Assembly (NCBI GenBank): GCA_000231825.2
Contig: JH720379.1
Span: 116,332-160,680, forward strand
Direction: 5' to 3'
Origin: Tetrahymena elliotti 4EA
Taxonomy: Eukaryota; Ciliophora; Oligohymenophorea; Hymenostomatida; Tetrahymenidae
DNA: 44,349 bases
The notes beneath the pieces are model-generated. The model was not told the DNA's origin, did not search any database, and was given only the letters and a program-made list of their open reading frames with translations. Position 1 is the first letter of the stretch. Each line of letters starts with the position of its first letter. Below are positions 11,918 to 24,700 of the stretch, piece after piece. The translations under genes were made by a program, and so were the position numbers.

Positions 11918-12303
11918 NNNNNNNNNNNNNNNNNNNNNNNNNNNNNNNNNNNNNNNNNNNNNNNNNNNNNNNNNNNNNNNNNNNNNNNNNNNNNNNNNNN
12001 NNNNNNNNNNNNNNNNNNNNNNNNNNNNNNNNNNNNNNNNNNNNNNNNNNNNNNNNNNNNNNNNNNNNNNNNNNNNNNNNNNNNNNNNNNNNNNNNNNNN
12101 NNNNNNNNNNNNNNNNNNNNNNNNNNNNNNNNNNNNNNNNNNNNNNNNNNNNNNNNNNNNNNNNNNNNNNNNNNNNNNNNNNNNNNNNNNNNNNNNNNNN
12201 NNNNNNNNNNNNNNNNNNNNNNNNNNNNNNNNNNNNNNNNNNNNNNNNNNNNNNNNNNNNNNNNNNNNNNNNNNNNNNNNNNNNNNNNNNNNNNNNNNNN
12301 NNN
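11918..12303. other. Assembly gap (386 N)
   Basis: A run of unknown bases that cuts the exon beginning at 11895. Sequence on the right (from 12304) is LRR-gene intron. If the N count is a real length, the gap has room for the rest of that exon and about one further repeat unit. Confidence 1.
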
Positions 12304-12500
12304 AATGAGAAAAACATAAAAATTTGAATAAAATCTGAAAACGACTAATAAAGATTAACGAATGAGCCAAAAATATTAAATAAGCACTCTTTTATGTATC
12401 AGTTTGCTTATAAATTAAATTTTCTGCTCATTAAAAAGTGTATAGCTAATATTTATACTCTATGTTTGCATATGGTCAACAGTCAAAATTTAGATATTTT
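12304..12500 (-). pseudogene. Last LRR unit, broken off
   Basis: 12304-12469 is a normal LRR-gene intron. Where the next exon should begin, only about 30 bp can be recognised (GTCAACAGTCAAAATTTAGA at 12474-12493). The splice donor is GCAAAC in place of GTAAAA, and resemblance ends near 12500. This marks the upstream edge of the array and shows that the gene's normal 5' exons are not here. Confidence 0.5.
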
Positions 12501-13650
12501 ATTATTAAAAAAATAAATAATTTTACTTTAGATGAATATGAAGATTTATGTAAGAAGTTAAGTCAGAGCCTAGTAACTTTAAATAGATAAAAATTATAAA
12601 ATATTCGTATCTTTAAACAAACTGAAGTACATCAGTCAGATCTTTAAAATATTTTATATTTTCTATCAACATTTTTTCTTTTTTTAAATTTTTTTGAATT
12701 CAATAGAAATTAATTTATTTAATAATTATTTTGAAAAATCAGATTAATGTTTTAAAACAAAATTTTGCTAGATATAAAAAAATTGAATTGATCTGAATGA
12801 TATCTAGCTGCTCATAAAACTTCAATAATTTTAAAATTAAAATTTAATAATAAATTTTGTTTGTTTGATTCGAAATAAGTTTCAAAATCTCAAATATTTA
12901 AAAGAAAACATTCATTATTCTTGTGTTTTAATTTAAACTCAAAAAGTAAAATCTTATTAAGAGACTTTCATTCATTCTTTAAGTAAATGTAAAGTCATTC
13001 AAATCTAATATTAAATTTTCATTGAAATAAAAAATTAGAAAAATGGAAATTCAAAGTATTTTTCATTAAGGAAATTTAGTGTAAGAAAAATGAATGAAAA
13101 AATATTTAAATTTTTATTAAAAAATTGATAAAAAAAAATTAAAAATTGACTTTATACAACAAATATAAACTATTATTTATAAATCTCAAGTTAATATAAA
13201 TAGTAATGAACATTACTTGTAAATTTAAATAAATATTTACACATAAAACATTAAATGCTTTTGATTGAATATAATTGATTATTATTCTTAAAAATTAAGT
13301 CATTTTATTTTGAAAAAAGTGTCTTTTGTTTTAACTTGGTGAAAATGCTTGATATTATATTTAAAAACAATTTATTGTGTTTTGAAAGAAGTGTCATTTA
13401 TTTTATTTTGATGAAATACTTGATGTTGTATCTAAAAATAAGTAAAGAAATATATATTGTATTGAAATCCATTTTTGTTTATTTGTTTTACATGATTGAG
13501 GGTTTTTTTGAAAATGAAGCTTAGATCTATCTATCTATCTTAATAAGAAATGAATTGTAAATAATATTTGTTGTATTGTATGGTTAATAACCAAATTAAT
13601 TGAACGCTAACTTATTTTTTCTTATTTTCGATTTCTAAATTTTTTGTTTG
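12501..13650. other. AT-rich DNA, no firm gene
   Basis: A plus-strand stretch near 12525-12660 (LDEYEDLCKKLSQ, LQNIRIFK) and a short piece near 12810 look faintly like LRR relics in the ciliate code. They are too short to call. The rest shows no coding signal; the region should include the promoter of the gene starting at 13651. Confidence 0.35.
13313..13440. repeat. Diverged two-copy tandem repeat, about 70 bp
   Basis: GAAAAAAGTGTCTTTTGTTT (13313 onward) and GAAAGAAGTGTCATTTATTT (13383 onward) begin two copies that align over about 58 bp with scattered differences. A short open reading frame covering them is, I judge, only a by-product of the repeat. Confidence 0.6.
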
Positions 13651-16600
13651 ATGTTATAAATTTCTTTGCAAACATTAGCAAATTTAAGTAAAATTAAAAA
13701 GCAGAAAGTCCAGTAAATGTAATCGTAATAGTAGGACTCAAACAGTAAAAGAAGTTCGATATTATTGGCTGATGAAAGAATAGATGATTGTAGAAGTGGA
13801 ATGGACCATTAGGATACAAAAGTACAATATTTTAATGCAGACGGAGTCAGTTCTATCAAGTATACTTAGTTTACTTAAAGTTATTTTGGATGGGATTGAT
13901 TGATAACAAATCTTGTTATTCAAAAAGCTCATCAAAAATGAGATAAAAAATAATTTTTAAGTTTTGAAGAGATTTGATTGAATTAAAAATATATTTTATT
14001 TAGCAAAGACAAACAAAATTTAGAGGATTTTTTGGATTTACCTATTATAACTTCTTAGTAAGGAAGGTTTCATTAAAGGAAAGGAAGACTTGCATAAAAA
14101 AAGAAGTCAATAAATGTTCAACAAGAGAACAAAATGATGAATAATTATCAATTTGATTAGATAAAGAAACATTCTATTGATGTATAAATTAAGGATTTGA
14201 AGAAGCAGTAAAAGAGGGAGAGATAAATATTTAATGCTGTCTTTGAGGGTTTCACTCATAAAGAGAATTTTTAGATTTAAGACATGCCGCTTCATTAGCT
14301 AGATTAAAATTATGCCTAAATGAGGTAGTAGCAACAAGACAATCTCAAAAATGTTTAAGAAACTATCAGCGCTAATTCTTAGAATTGCATTGAAAATTCA
14401 ATAGATGATAAATATAAACAAAAATAATAAAATAATTATATGAATGACTATAATTCAATAGAGGAAAAATAATATGAAAAAGTTGAAGATCTAAGAAATT
14501 TAAAATTCGATAGTATTTAAGAAGAAACTCCTCTATTCACTAAAAAGAAAAATTTACCACCTAAGAGTGCGAAATCAGTTAAAAATATGGTTTAAGACGG
14601 TAGCGAATAAACAGGAAAGAATAACTTTGACAATTAATATAATTATTCATATTAAAATACACTGGATAAAGTATCTTTGATTTATAATATTCCTCTTAGT
14701 TCAGTAGGGAACAATCAAGCAGCACTATAAAAGAATAAAAAGAAGAATCAATTATTAATAAAAATGGCTCCTGCTGATGTTAGTTCTCGTCCTAGCAGCA
14801 GTGGAAATATTAGTACATTGAATACATCTGAGATATCATCTAAAAATACTAAAAATATTAACAATTTATCTCAGAAATCTCCCATTTTATATTAATAAAG
14901 AACATAAGAGCCACTTAAAATAGTCAGAAAAATCCCTGGCAGTTCTAGCTCAAATAGTATTCAAGTCAATGGAAAGAAAAATGTTCTTCAAAGTTTCTTT
15001 TCTAAAAATTCACTCAACACTAACAAATAACTTCAAGACACACAATCCCATTCAGCGAATTCTAACCGACAACCCACTTCACATGGTTCCTTAATAAAAT
15101 TGCTCTAAAAAGATTAATATGGGACTAATTATCTATCCATAGAATCACCTAGCAAATAACACTAGCAACAATTATTTGTAAATTTAATTTTTGATAATTT
15201 AATTTTTCTTTAACATCGAATTTCATCTGTTTTAACAAACAAACAAATAAATTAATTAATTAATTCATCATATTTAATTTATATTTCAATCAAAGAATTA
15301 ATTCTTTTATTTAATCAAAAATAGAAACCAAAAGTGAGTCCAAACTAAAAAAATATTTTAACATCATTTAACAACAAACCAGAACTGAAAATAAATACTA
15401 ATACCTCAAATGATTTAGAATACAACAACAACAATAATAATAACACAAAGACAAATAATTAGTCAGATCATTATTCTAAGTATAATAGTGCCTAGACTAA
15501 TAACATTATCTTAGCAAGCAACCAACTGAATAATGATGATATCCCAAAAATAAAATTTACTTCGAAAAATAATTTTGATGAATAAAATTCAGATGATATT
15601 GAAGTATAACAAATTGAAGAAATAGTAAATATTATCTCGACTAGCACTAATGATTAATAAGCTAAAAACAATAATATCTTTTAAAAGAAGAAAGAAGATG
15701 ATAAATCTTCCTTGAATAAGATTTATTAATTTTATGGAACAATAAGAGAAGACGAAAATGAAGATTTCGACTAAACGCCAATGCATGGAAATAATATATT
15801 TGCTAGACTTGATTAAAAAAAGAGAGAGCAATTAGATAAATAAATAGAAGAAGAAATCATAGAAGAATCATAACAAATATAAAATATGAATTTAGAAGTA
15901 GAAAACAATAGTTAAATAAATACTCCTATTAATGCTTCTAGCTAAAATGTTATTAAAAGTTAGTAAAATATCTTTATTAGACCTGTCAGATCTAAGTACT
16001 AAAGAAACAGTCCAGTCACCAGTCCTAAAAGAAGTAAAAGAGGAAAAAGCGTTAATTCAGACCACCTCACTGATTAAAGTTTTAGTGCTCAAAATGGTGT
16101 CTTTGAAGAATCCATGAGCATGGACAGCAGTATGAGCTCAGAATTTTAATTCTAAGGAGGAATAGTTAACTGTTTGCAGCACAATCCCTAAAAAGATCAA
16201 TTTTCTCAACCCATATCTTAAAACATCTTAGACGATCTTGAAGTAAATTAAATTGTTTAATTAAAAGAAAGATTATTTGAGAGATTTAATTCTCAAAAGG
16301 GAAATTTTATTTTTCAGTTAAATCTTTCTTTAAAATTTAGATAAAAAATAATTCAGATTTAAATAAAAATATAACTCATTCAAATAATTCATAAATGCTT
16401 AAGAATTCAAAAATTTATTTGGGAACATTTAAAAAGTGAATACAATTTTATATTCTTAGTCATGATTTTGAAAATAAAGAAAGTGTTATTTATTTAAAAT
16501 GAGTTAATTGAGAGGATTTAAAAGTTTTCATTTTAAATCTCAAAATAACAAGAAACAAGTTAATTCTAGCAAGTATAAATAATTTATAAACATATTGATC

Positions 16601-19600
16601 ATTAATAAATAGTAAAATAGATAAAGATAAAAGAAAATAAATAACAACTTAAATAATTGAATACAAAAGCTTATTTTGGTATTAAAATGAGTTAGTTGAA
16701 TAGGAAGGAATAAGATTTTAAAAGTTTTCATTTAAAATTTCAAAGTAAATAACAAGAAATATGTTAATTCAAGCAAGAATATAAATTATTTACTATCATT
16801 TTAATTACTAAAAAATAATAAAAAATAAATAATTGACAAATATAAAATTATATTGTTATGAGATAGAGGAGAAAATAATTTGTTAGTTTTTTTATTTTTA
16901 ATTACTAAAAAATAATAAAAATAAATAATTGACAAATATAAAATTATATTGTTACGAGATAGAGGAGAAAATAATTTGTTAGTTTTTTTATTTTTAATTA
17001 CTAAAAAATAATAAAAATAAATAATTGACAAATATAAAATTATATTGTTACGAGATAGAGGAGAAAATAATTTGTTAGTTTTTTTATTTTTAATTACTAA
17101 AAAATAATAAAAATAAATAATTGACAAATATAAAATTATATTGTTACGAGATAGAGGAGAAAATAATTTGTTAGTTTTTTTATTTTTAATTACTAAAAAA
17201 TAATAAAAATAAATAATTGACAAATATAAAATTATATTGTTACGAGATAGAGGAGAAAATAATTTGTTAGTTTTTTTATTTTTTAAGAGTTTAATTTTAA
17301 TAGATAGATTTAACCCCATGATTATGAATGATCAATTTTAAAAAAAAATTCTTTTTTGTTGAATTTATCTTTTATAGAATGAGATGAAAATAATTTAATT
17401 TATATTTTTTTTTAGTTAATTGAAGAAAACAATACAGAAACTGAAGATATTAAGAAATCATCACTTACTAAGGATAACTTATAGAAATTAATTTTACATT
17501 AATAGATGACGGAATCTTAAAATATGAAAAATAAAGAGTAAAATGGATGTGGCTAAAATGATAAGGATTACGATAAAATGAATTAGTTGGAGAAGATTGC
17601 TGAGATTAACAAAATATAAAAGGATAGAGAATAAGAAAGGAAGAGTTTTGAGGAAGAAGAAAAATAGAAAATATTTTTAAAGCAGATGGAGATGGAGAGA
17701 TAGAGGATTATGCATAAAGAATGCTATGATAAGGTACAAAAAGAAAAACAATAATTAATTATGTGTAAAATAGATTATGAAAAGTTAAGAGTGTGCATAT
17801 AAAATACTCACCATTATAAAAACAAAGAAGAAGAATAATAATATTAGAAATACCATTAATATTAGCTCACTAGATTGAAATAATTAGAAAATGATGTTAA
17901 TATCAAGCAAAAAAACCTTTAAGATTTAGAAGGATAGCTCAATTTCATAGAACATACTGAGAATAGTATTTATAAAGATATTTAATTTATGTGCAATGTT
18001 TTGAATTTTGATATTAAAAAACTTAATCTTCCGAGCTAAGTTAAAAGTTATGTCAATCTAGATGATGATGGATCTACTCCTAAAACACCTTAAGTTTTTA
18101 AGAAAAAGCCTTCTTTCATTAAATAAGTTCCAGATCATAATAATCTCTCTGAAAAAATAAGCTCTCCAAAATAAAAATTTATTACTAATAACACTTCTAC
18201 AGAGAATAGCCTTAATTGTCTTCCTGCTTTTGCTCAACAAAAATCCAAAAACGCAAATGATATTTTAAAAGAAGGATGGCTCTACAAAAAAAGTCCATCA
18301 ATATTCAAAGGATGGAAAGTAAAATAATTCTTTTAAAACAAAACAAAATCATTATTTATCATACATAAATAAATAGATGAGATATTTCGTTCTCACAACA
18401 AGCAAGATTTGTTATTATAAAGAGACCCAAAAAAAGAGAATAAGAGGTTGTGTCAATTTCAAAATAGCAGATGCTTCAATTAAAGTAAATATTAAAATAA
18501 CTTTAATCAAATGTTTTAATCAAGAATATAAGTTATTTGGAGAACAATATTTATTATTTTGCAATATTTTACAGAAAGAAAACTATGATTTAAATATTTT
18601 AGTAAAGAGAGTGAATATTTACATTTTGAGGAATAAAACTATCAACTTAAATTGATATTTTCAAATATTCTACCAAAGATTTAAAATTCCATTTAGTTTT
18701 TTGAAAGATAAATATAAAGAATTCATCAAAGATTGTTTGTTATTAATCAATTATTAAGTGTTTTATTGAGAAAGAATACATTTAGAAATTAATTAATGAT
18801 TCTCTATATTTTTATAAATGATTAATGAATGGTTATTTAAGTAATCACTTAAAAAGATTTGGTTTAAGACTTTCATCAATTAATAATTAAAAAATAAAAA
18901 TACAAAAAAGTTTTCTTCAATCACATTTGAACATAATTTATTGGAGATTTTAAGAGAAATAAATTAATGAATAAAATAAAAATAGGATATTGATGGAGAT
19001 AGATTCAGCATAGAAATTGAGGGATACAAAAGAAAGTTTGAACTAAAATCAAACTCGAAAGTGTCTTCTTAAGAATGGATAAATTTAATAAATTTAGTTA
19101 TTGAAGAGAATAGTGAGATTAAGAAACCAATAATTTAAACACTAAAAATTGGTTAATATTTTAAGAGCGACTTGATGACTGAGTTTGAGTTCTTGGAACA
19201 CATAGAATCAGGAGATATTTTATTGTTTGAGTAAAATTTTTTATTTGAAAAATAAAGTATTAAAATGAAATAATATTTATAGGACTAATAACATTGCTGC
19301 TAAATTTTAGAGAAAACTTACTGGAAGCAAATATGGTAATTCTTTCATAATTTTAAGTCTTATCAGAGGCTAGCTAGCTCATAAACTATTTTTCTTCATT
19401 TTTATTGCTAAATTTATAATTTAAATTAAAAATATATAGATCATGTTGCATTGTGCGTTAGAATGTAAGATGAAATTAGGATATTTGATTCAACAAGTGA
19501 TGATGGTGTTTCTTTGACTGAATGGAAAGAATATATCTTTGTTAATGACTTATATGAAAAGTAAATTTTTTAGAATTAAAATCAACAAATAATAATCAAA

Positions 19601-20146
19601 AATATAAAAAAACAAAGAGTCACAGTGAGAAAGCTCTAAAATGTTGATAGAGAGTATGTTCAAGAAAGTCTTTACACTTTTATATTAGTAAAATTAGCAT
19701 TACCATTCCTTAACATAATAATAATGTTTTCTTTTTTTTAATTTAGGAAAATATTGGAAAATCATACTAGTTCAACTTCAAAAAACTCATTAGTTACTGT
19801 CCAAAAAGTCAAAAAGATGCTTTTGGTAGAGAGAAAGATCCATAGGCTTACTTTTGCTCTGAATTGGTGGCTAAATTTTTGAAAAATGTTGATCTTCTAC
19901 CTCAAGATAAAGCAGCTAGTTGCTATTGGCCAAGTAAATAACTTAACTAAAATAAATGGTGCATTCATAATTTAATTTATTGTTTATAAAAATGAAGTTT
20001 CTTTCTCTCAATAGAAAAACTTACAGTTACTCTAAGGAGCTTCTTTGGGCGATGAAGTAACTATTGTGCTGGATAAGCATAGAAATAAAATGAAAGAAAA
20101 GAAAAAAGAAATCAGAAGTGTTTCAAGTATGGGAAAGAATAATTGA
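13651..20146 (+). CDS. PH domain plus permuted papain-like (YiiX/G6R-type) protein
   Basis: Ten exons: 13651-13859, 14004-15177, 15325-16242, 17416-18318, 18377-18484, 18986-19230, 19283-19335, 19440-19687, 19747-19933, and a last exon ending at TGA 20144-20146. About 1385 residues. Residues 1-1050 are Gln/Asn/Ser/Lys-rich and without a known domain; 760-900 is charged and probably coiled coil. A PH domain follows at about 1053-1146 (EGWLYKKSP, KGWKMRYFVL, EWINLINLV), which usually binds phosphoinositides or proteins at membranes. Then comes a circularly permuted NlpC/P60-type fold: SGDILLF at about 1179, the His in KYDHVAL at about 1205 and the Cys in YFCSELVA at about 1323, with His before Cys as in the YiiX/G6R group. 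A thiol hydrolase acting at a membrane is inferred. The last junction is unsure: acceptor 20014 gives the wrong frame for LQGASLGDE, while acceptor 20036 restores it. Confidence 0.85.
16500..16798. repeat. Diverged two-copy repeat, about 185 bp, in an intron
   Basis: GAGTTAATTGAGAGGATTTA with AAAGTTTTCATTTTAAATCTC near 16501, and GAGTTAGTTGAATAGGAAGG with AAAGTTTTCATTTAAAATTTC near 16687, start two related segments. Both continue with AACAAGAAA and GTTAATTC. They lie directly before the 96-bp array in the third intron (16243-17415) of the PH gene. Confidence 0.6.
16799..17285. repeat. Five-copy 96-bp tandem repeat inside an intron
   Basis: The unit contains GACAAATATAAAATTATATT, then GTTACGAGATAGAGGAG, then TTTGTTAGTTTTTTTATT. 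The GAGATAG marker recurs at 16860, 16956, 17052, 17148 and 17244, exactly 96 bp apart. Copies are almost identical; the first has GTTATG in place of GTTACG. The array fills much of the 1173-bp third intron of the PH gene. As 96 is a multiple of three and the unit lacks stops in one minus-strand frame, it yields a spurious repetitive ORF that I do not call a gene. Confidence 0.93.
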
Positions 20147-21729
20147 ATTAATGTTCAAGAATTTAATCAAGTATGTAAGTAATTAAGTAATAAATAAATA
20201 ATTAAACAATTAAACAAACGAACAATAAATTTAAAGCTTCAATAAGTAATTTAAATTTGTAAATAAATTAAACTGAATGATAAAATAACCAAAGTAACAT
20301 ATAAAATTATACTAACAAATTATTCAAAATTAAATTTAATAATAAAAACAAATAACATATATATTTATAATATGTCATCTCTCTTCTTATTCTTTATATC
20401 TTTATTAACATATATTAATAGATCAGCTTTATCTTTTTTCTTTAATTCAATTATTTACTTAATTTTATTAATTTTTCATTTATTTTGATTGATAGATAAA
20501 AAAATTTAATTGATTCCTATAAATAGCTCTGCTTAATATTTTAGACATATTTAATCTCTTATTTGTTTCGTCAAATCATTTACTAATTTTATTAATTTTT
20601 CATTCATAGATTCATAGAGAAAAAAATTTAATTCATCCACTGAGATATTTATTGATTGTATTTTATTAGTTAGCTAAACTAATTTAAAGGCATATATATC
20701 TAAAATTTCTATAAAAATAATATATTTCCTCATAATAATAATAGTCTATTTCTCTATTATTTCAACAAAATAACAATTATTTGACAAATTTATCAAGTTT
20801 ATCAATTAATTAGCACAGCCAACGATAACTTACCTCCAAAAATAATGTGTTCTTTTTACAATTTTCAACTTATTTGAATAGTAACTTAAAAATAAATATA
20901 AATTAATTAGGAGTGCTTTATTATTTCAAAATACAAATTATTTAAATACTATTTGAGCTGTATGTATATCAATTATGATTTTTGAAATCTAATATTAAAT
21001 TATTTTCTGTAGATAAAAAGCTTTTTATTTCCAATAAGTCTTAAATTTTGCTTGAAAACTACTAAAAAATAATAAACTTAGATTATTTTAGTTACATAAA
21101 TGATCTCAAATTAAATTTTTTTCACCTATTTACTTACTAATTGTCCATTCATTAGCTTATAGATAAAAAATATTTAATTCATTTATATATTTATTTAAGT
21201 AGTTGACCAAAACAATATTTAAAGATTCATGCATCTTAGATTTTTATCAAAAACACACACACACACACTTGCTTATTTAAATAAAATTTGATTATTCTAA
21301 GTAGATAATAGCTTTAATAATAGCAATAGAACATTTCTTTCAAATTCTTTGATCAATTATAATAATTTTTAGACTAACTTAACAAGAATAAATATGGAAA
21401 TTCATATCATCAACAATTGTATTTATTTGTTTGCTCGAAATAATAAAGCAAGTATTTACAAAAAGTAATGAATTTAGATGATTTTAGTATTATTTTGAAT
21501 AATATCATATTAGATTTTGTTTAATAATTATAATTAAAGTTTTGATTGATTGATTCTTAGATAATAAATTCATTCACTTTTTGATTGATTTATTTAATTG
21601 AATAAGTAAGTTATTAAAGATATATCTAAGATTTTTATCAAAAAGACGCATTTATTTATATAAAATTTGATAGAGATAGAATAGGTAGAATATATAGAGT
21701 ATTAATTATAGGAAAAGTTTATTTGTAGA
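20147..21729. repeat. AT-rich spacer with diverged dispersed repeats
   Basis: A motif like TTAATTTTTCATT...GATAGATAAAAAA..TTTAATT recurs near 20450-20510, 20580-20630, 21140-21180 and 21550-21590. ATCTAAGATTTTTATCAAAA recurs near 21230 and 21625. The minus strand gives short ELNFFLYE-like pieces in the ciliate code, possibly remnants of a repetitive gene, but with TGAs and no clear structure. A short AC repeat is at 21253-21268. The end of this spacer should hold the CPSF2 promoter. Confidence 0.4.
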
Positions 21730-24700
21730 ATGAAAATAGAAGCTGAGCCAATATTAAATCTAAAAAAGGATGGGGCTACATCTACTTTGCTTATTTTGGA
21801 TGAAGAGGTTTATATTTTGCTTGACTGTGGTTTGAATGCTAGTATGGATTTTACAGCTTATTGGCATAATATTGAAAAATTGAAAAAAGTTGATATGATT
21901 TTATTATCGCATGTTGGAGCTGAGTATGTAGGAGCTCTTCCATTTTTATTGAATAATAGATAAATAATGAGTTAAGGTAAAAATATAAGAATTTACTCTA
22001 CTACTCCTGTAATGAAATTGGGGATGTTTAATTCTTACAATTAATATTTAAATACAATGATGCTTGCAAGTTAGGAAGAAACTCTTGTAACAGAAAAATC
22101 TTTTTAGAAATTCTATATTGCCTATGACAAATGCAAAGTCATTTAGTTTTTTTAAAAAAAAGTAGTGCATATTAAATAAAAAGATATTATTATCAGTCCT
22201 AATTGTATTGGCAATACCTTAGGTGCTTGTGCTTGGATAATTAAAGATAATCTAATTAATATTATGTACATGATTCAATTCAATCATATTAGTGATGAGC
22301 ATTTAGATGGAATCAATATCAAGACTTTCGTAAAGAAAAGAATAGATGTATTAATCACAGAATAGACTTTATTAAATGGACCTATTTCTACTGAATTACC
22401 CTCAAGCACACCCCTTTATCTTACAAACAAAAAAAGTAACAGTGCCCTCAAAGAAACTCTTAAATAGGCTATCTAAAAAACAGTAGAATAATTTGCCAGT
22501 CTAGTCATTGTATCTTATCCTAATGAAAGAGTATTTGAAATTATTATGATTCTTTGGTAAATATGGAATGAATCCAAGTAAACTAATTGATTGATTAATT
22601 ATTCATTTTATTATTTTCATTCAAAAGCATTTTTAAAACTATTTCAAATGAATTTCAAACAAATAGATAAGAAATGGGAAAATATTTTTAAGCTAACATT
22701 GAATAAATATTATTAATAGCTTTAAAAAGTATAAAAGATTTTAAAATGAATCAACAGAGAATATTCTCTTAGTTAGACATTACATTTGATTTTTAATACC
22801 AAAAAATACTATTAAAAATAAAGTTAGATTAAAAACTTACTTACAATTTTTCTTGAAAGAATTCAAATCTAAATATTTTATTCGATAGAAATCAAGAATT
22901 GAAAGCCAATAATAAATTTATTCAATAAAATTGGTTGCCAATTAAATAGAAATGAAGTCAAACAATACTTATTTTTATCAAGTAAATAAGATCTTTTGAG
23001 CTAAAGAAAATGTTAGAAATAATTAATTGGTTAAAATTAGAAACTAAGTAAAATATTTACTCTAAAATTAATTTTGGAAAATGTTGCAGTATTTAGCAAT
23101 TTTGCCTAGTTTTTAATATTTACATAAAATACTTTCATAACAAAAGAAAAAAAAACTAGAATAAATATTTTATTAAAATTAAGAAAATTATATTCAATAA
23201 AACTTATTGCCAATAGTAAAAATAGTTAGTCTAATCATTAGAAATGAAAGAAACAAACAATTTATTAAACTTAGATTTTTAATACTTTTATTTTAAGTAA
23301 ATTTATTAATTAAAATAATTTTTTATACTTTTAATTATATAGAAAAATATTTAAAATTCCTCAGCAAGAAGATTAATATGCTAAAATAGAGTTCTATCAC
23401 AATTACAAAAAGTATTTATAGGATTTGGTTAATGATCAGATCAAGTGTATGAAGAAGGAGACAGCTGATATCTTAGTTAATAGTAATCCTCTTTAGCCAG
23501 AAAGCAATTTTATTAATTTGGAAAATATATTTGCACCATAGTAGCCTGGATAACCTTTTAGAGGGCCTAAGATTATTATCACTACTTAGTGCTGTCTTTA
23601 TTATCCTCAAATGCTTAATTTTATCAAGAGCATGGCTAGTAGCGATAAAAATACTCTTTTGTTTATTGGTAAATTCCTTTTTTATTATTTTGAAAATTAA
23701 TTTGTTTTTTATAGGAAAGAAATCTAACTCTAACAGATACAAATGGTTAAAGTAAGGTTAAACTGGTTTAATTAAAGAAGACTAATTGTAATTAAGTGAG
23801 TTGAGCAAAACGGTCATCAAATAATTTTTGTTTGAAGAAGAGGATTTAAATCAACCTTAATTGAATTATTAATCTTCAGGAATGCATATTGAAGATAACT
23901 TTGATAATGAAACTGTTGCTACTGTTTAAGATAATCATTTGGAAGATTTAGATGATAAAGGAAATATTGGTAAAGATTTGTTTGATAATGAAGAGGAAGA
24001 ACAAGAATAGCTATTTGAATACAGGTAGAAGGATTACTATAGATTTTTATACAAAACAACTAAATATAAGAAAGGAGATTATGGAGAAGAGTTGACTGAA
24101 GAAGAATTAGAACTATTAAAAACTATTACAAACAAAAAGAAGAAAAAAGACATGCTCGCCAATAGAACTTACATCACTCCTGAATAAATTGCAACATAAG
24201 TATTTGATCTTGTTGAAAATACTATTATTCAAAACTATAAACTCATTCCTTTCATGTTCAATTCATGCATGAATATCCAAGAATTCAATATCGATAGCGT
24301 CTCTGATGATAGATCAATCTCTAACATATTTACTTTACTTAATCCTAAGAGAATCTTTTATGTAAAAAACATTTTATTTTATTTTCTCCTAATTGAATGA
24401 ATTAAGTGGGAGCATAAGAAAGATAGATTGATATTAATTTCCTTCTTTATTACATCATAATTTACTACATTTATTTACTTTTACTTATTATTTCAACAAA
24501 TTATCCTTCAATTAATATTTAACTTTTAAAATAATGAAAAATATCTTTTTATTTTAGATAAATTAAGGCGTAAATTAAGTTTAAGAATTGCTAAAAGAAG
24601 AGACAGATATCCATAATAAAAGTCTTGACATCTTTAACTTTTAGAGCAAGATAAAAATTAATAGTAAAGTTCAAGGTAGACGTTTTGTTGGAAAGATTAC

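Larger units (their letters stand above)
3160..12500 (-). repeat. Tandem exon-plus-intron repeat array
   Basis: The LRR gene is built of about 19 units, each holding one exon and one intron. Spacing between successive exons is 257-344 bp, apart from the hAT-bearing unit (281 bp once the 3001-bp insertion is removed) and one 473-bp unit. Introns are also alike: minus-strand blocks such as TTGATATTTGTTTGGCTTGC, runs of TGACTGACTGATT and TGTTTTTCTCATTCTTTTAA recur at equivalent places. The duplicated unit was therefore the whole genomic segment and not only the coding repeat. Confidence 0.88.

Noticed and set aside
11901..12370. ORFs of 138 and 151 codons
   Set aside because: They run through the N gap and consist of unknown residues.
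16801..17319. 172-codon repetitive minus-strand ORF
   Set aside because: It is only the 96-bp satellite read in one frame, inside an intron of the plus-strand PH-hydrolase gene.
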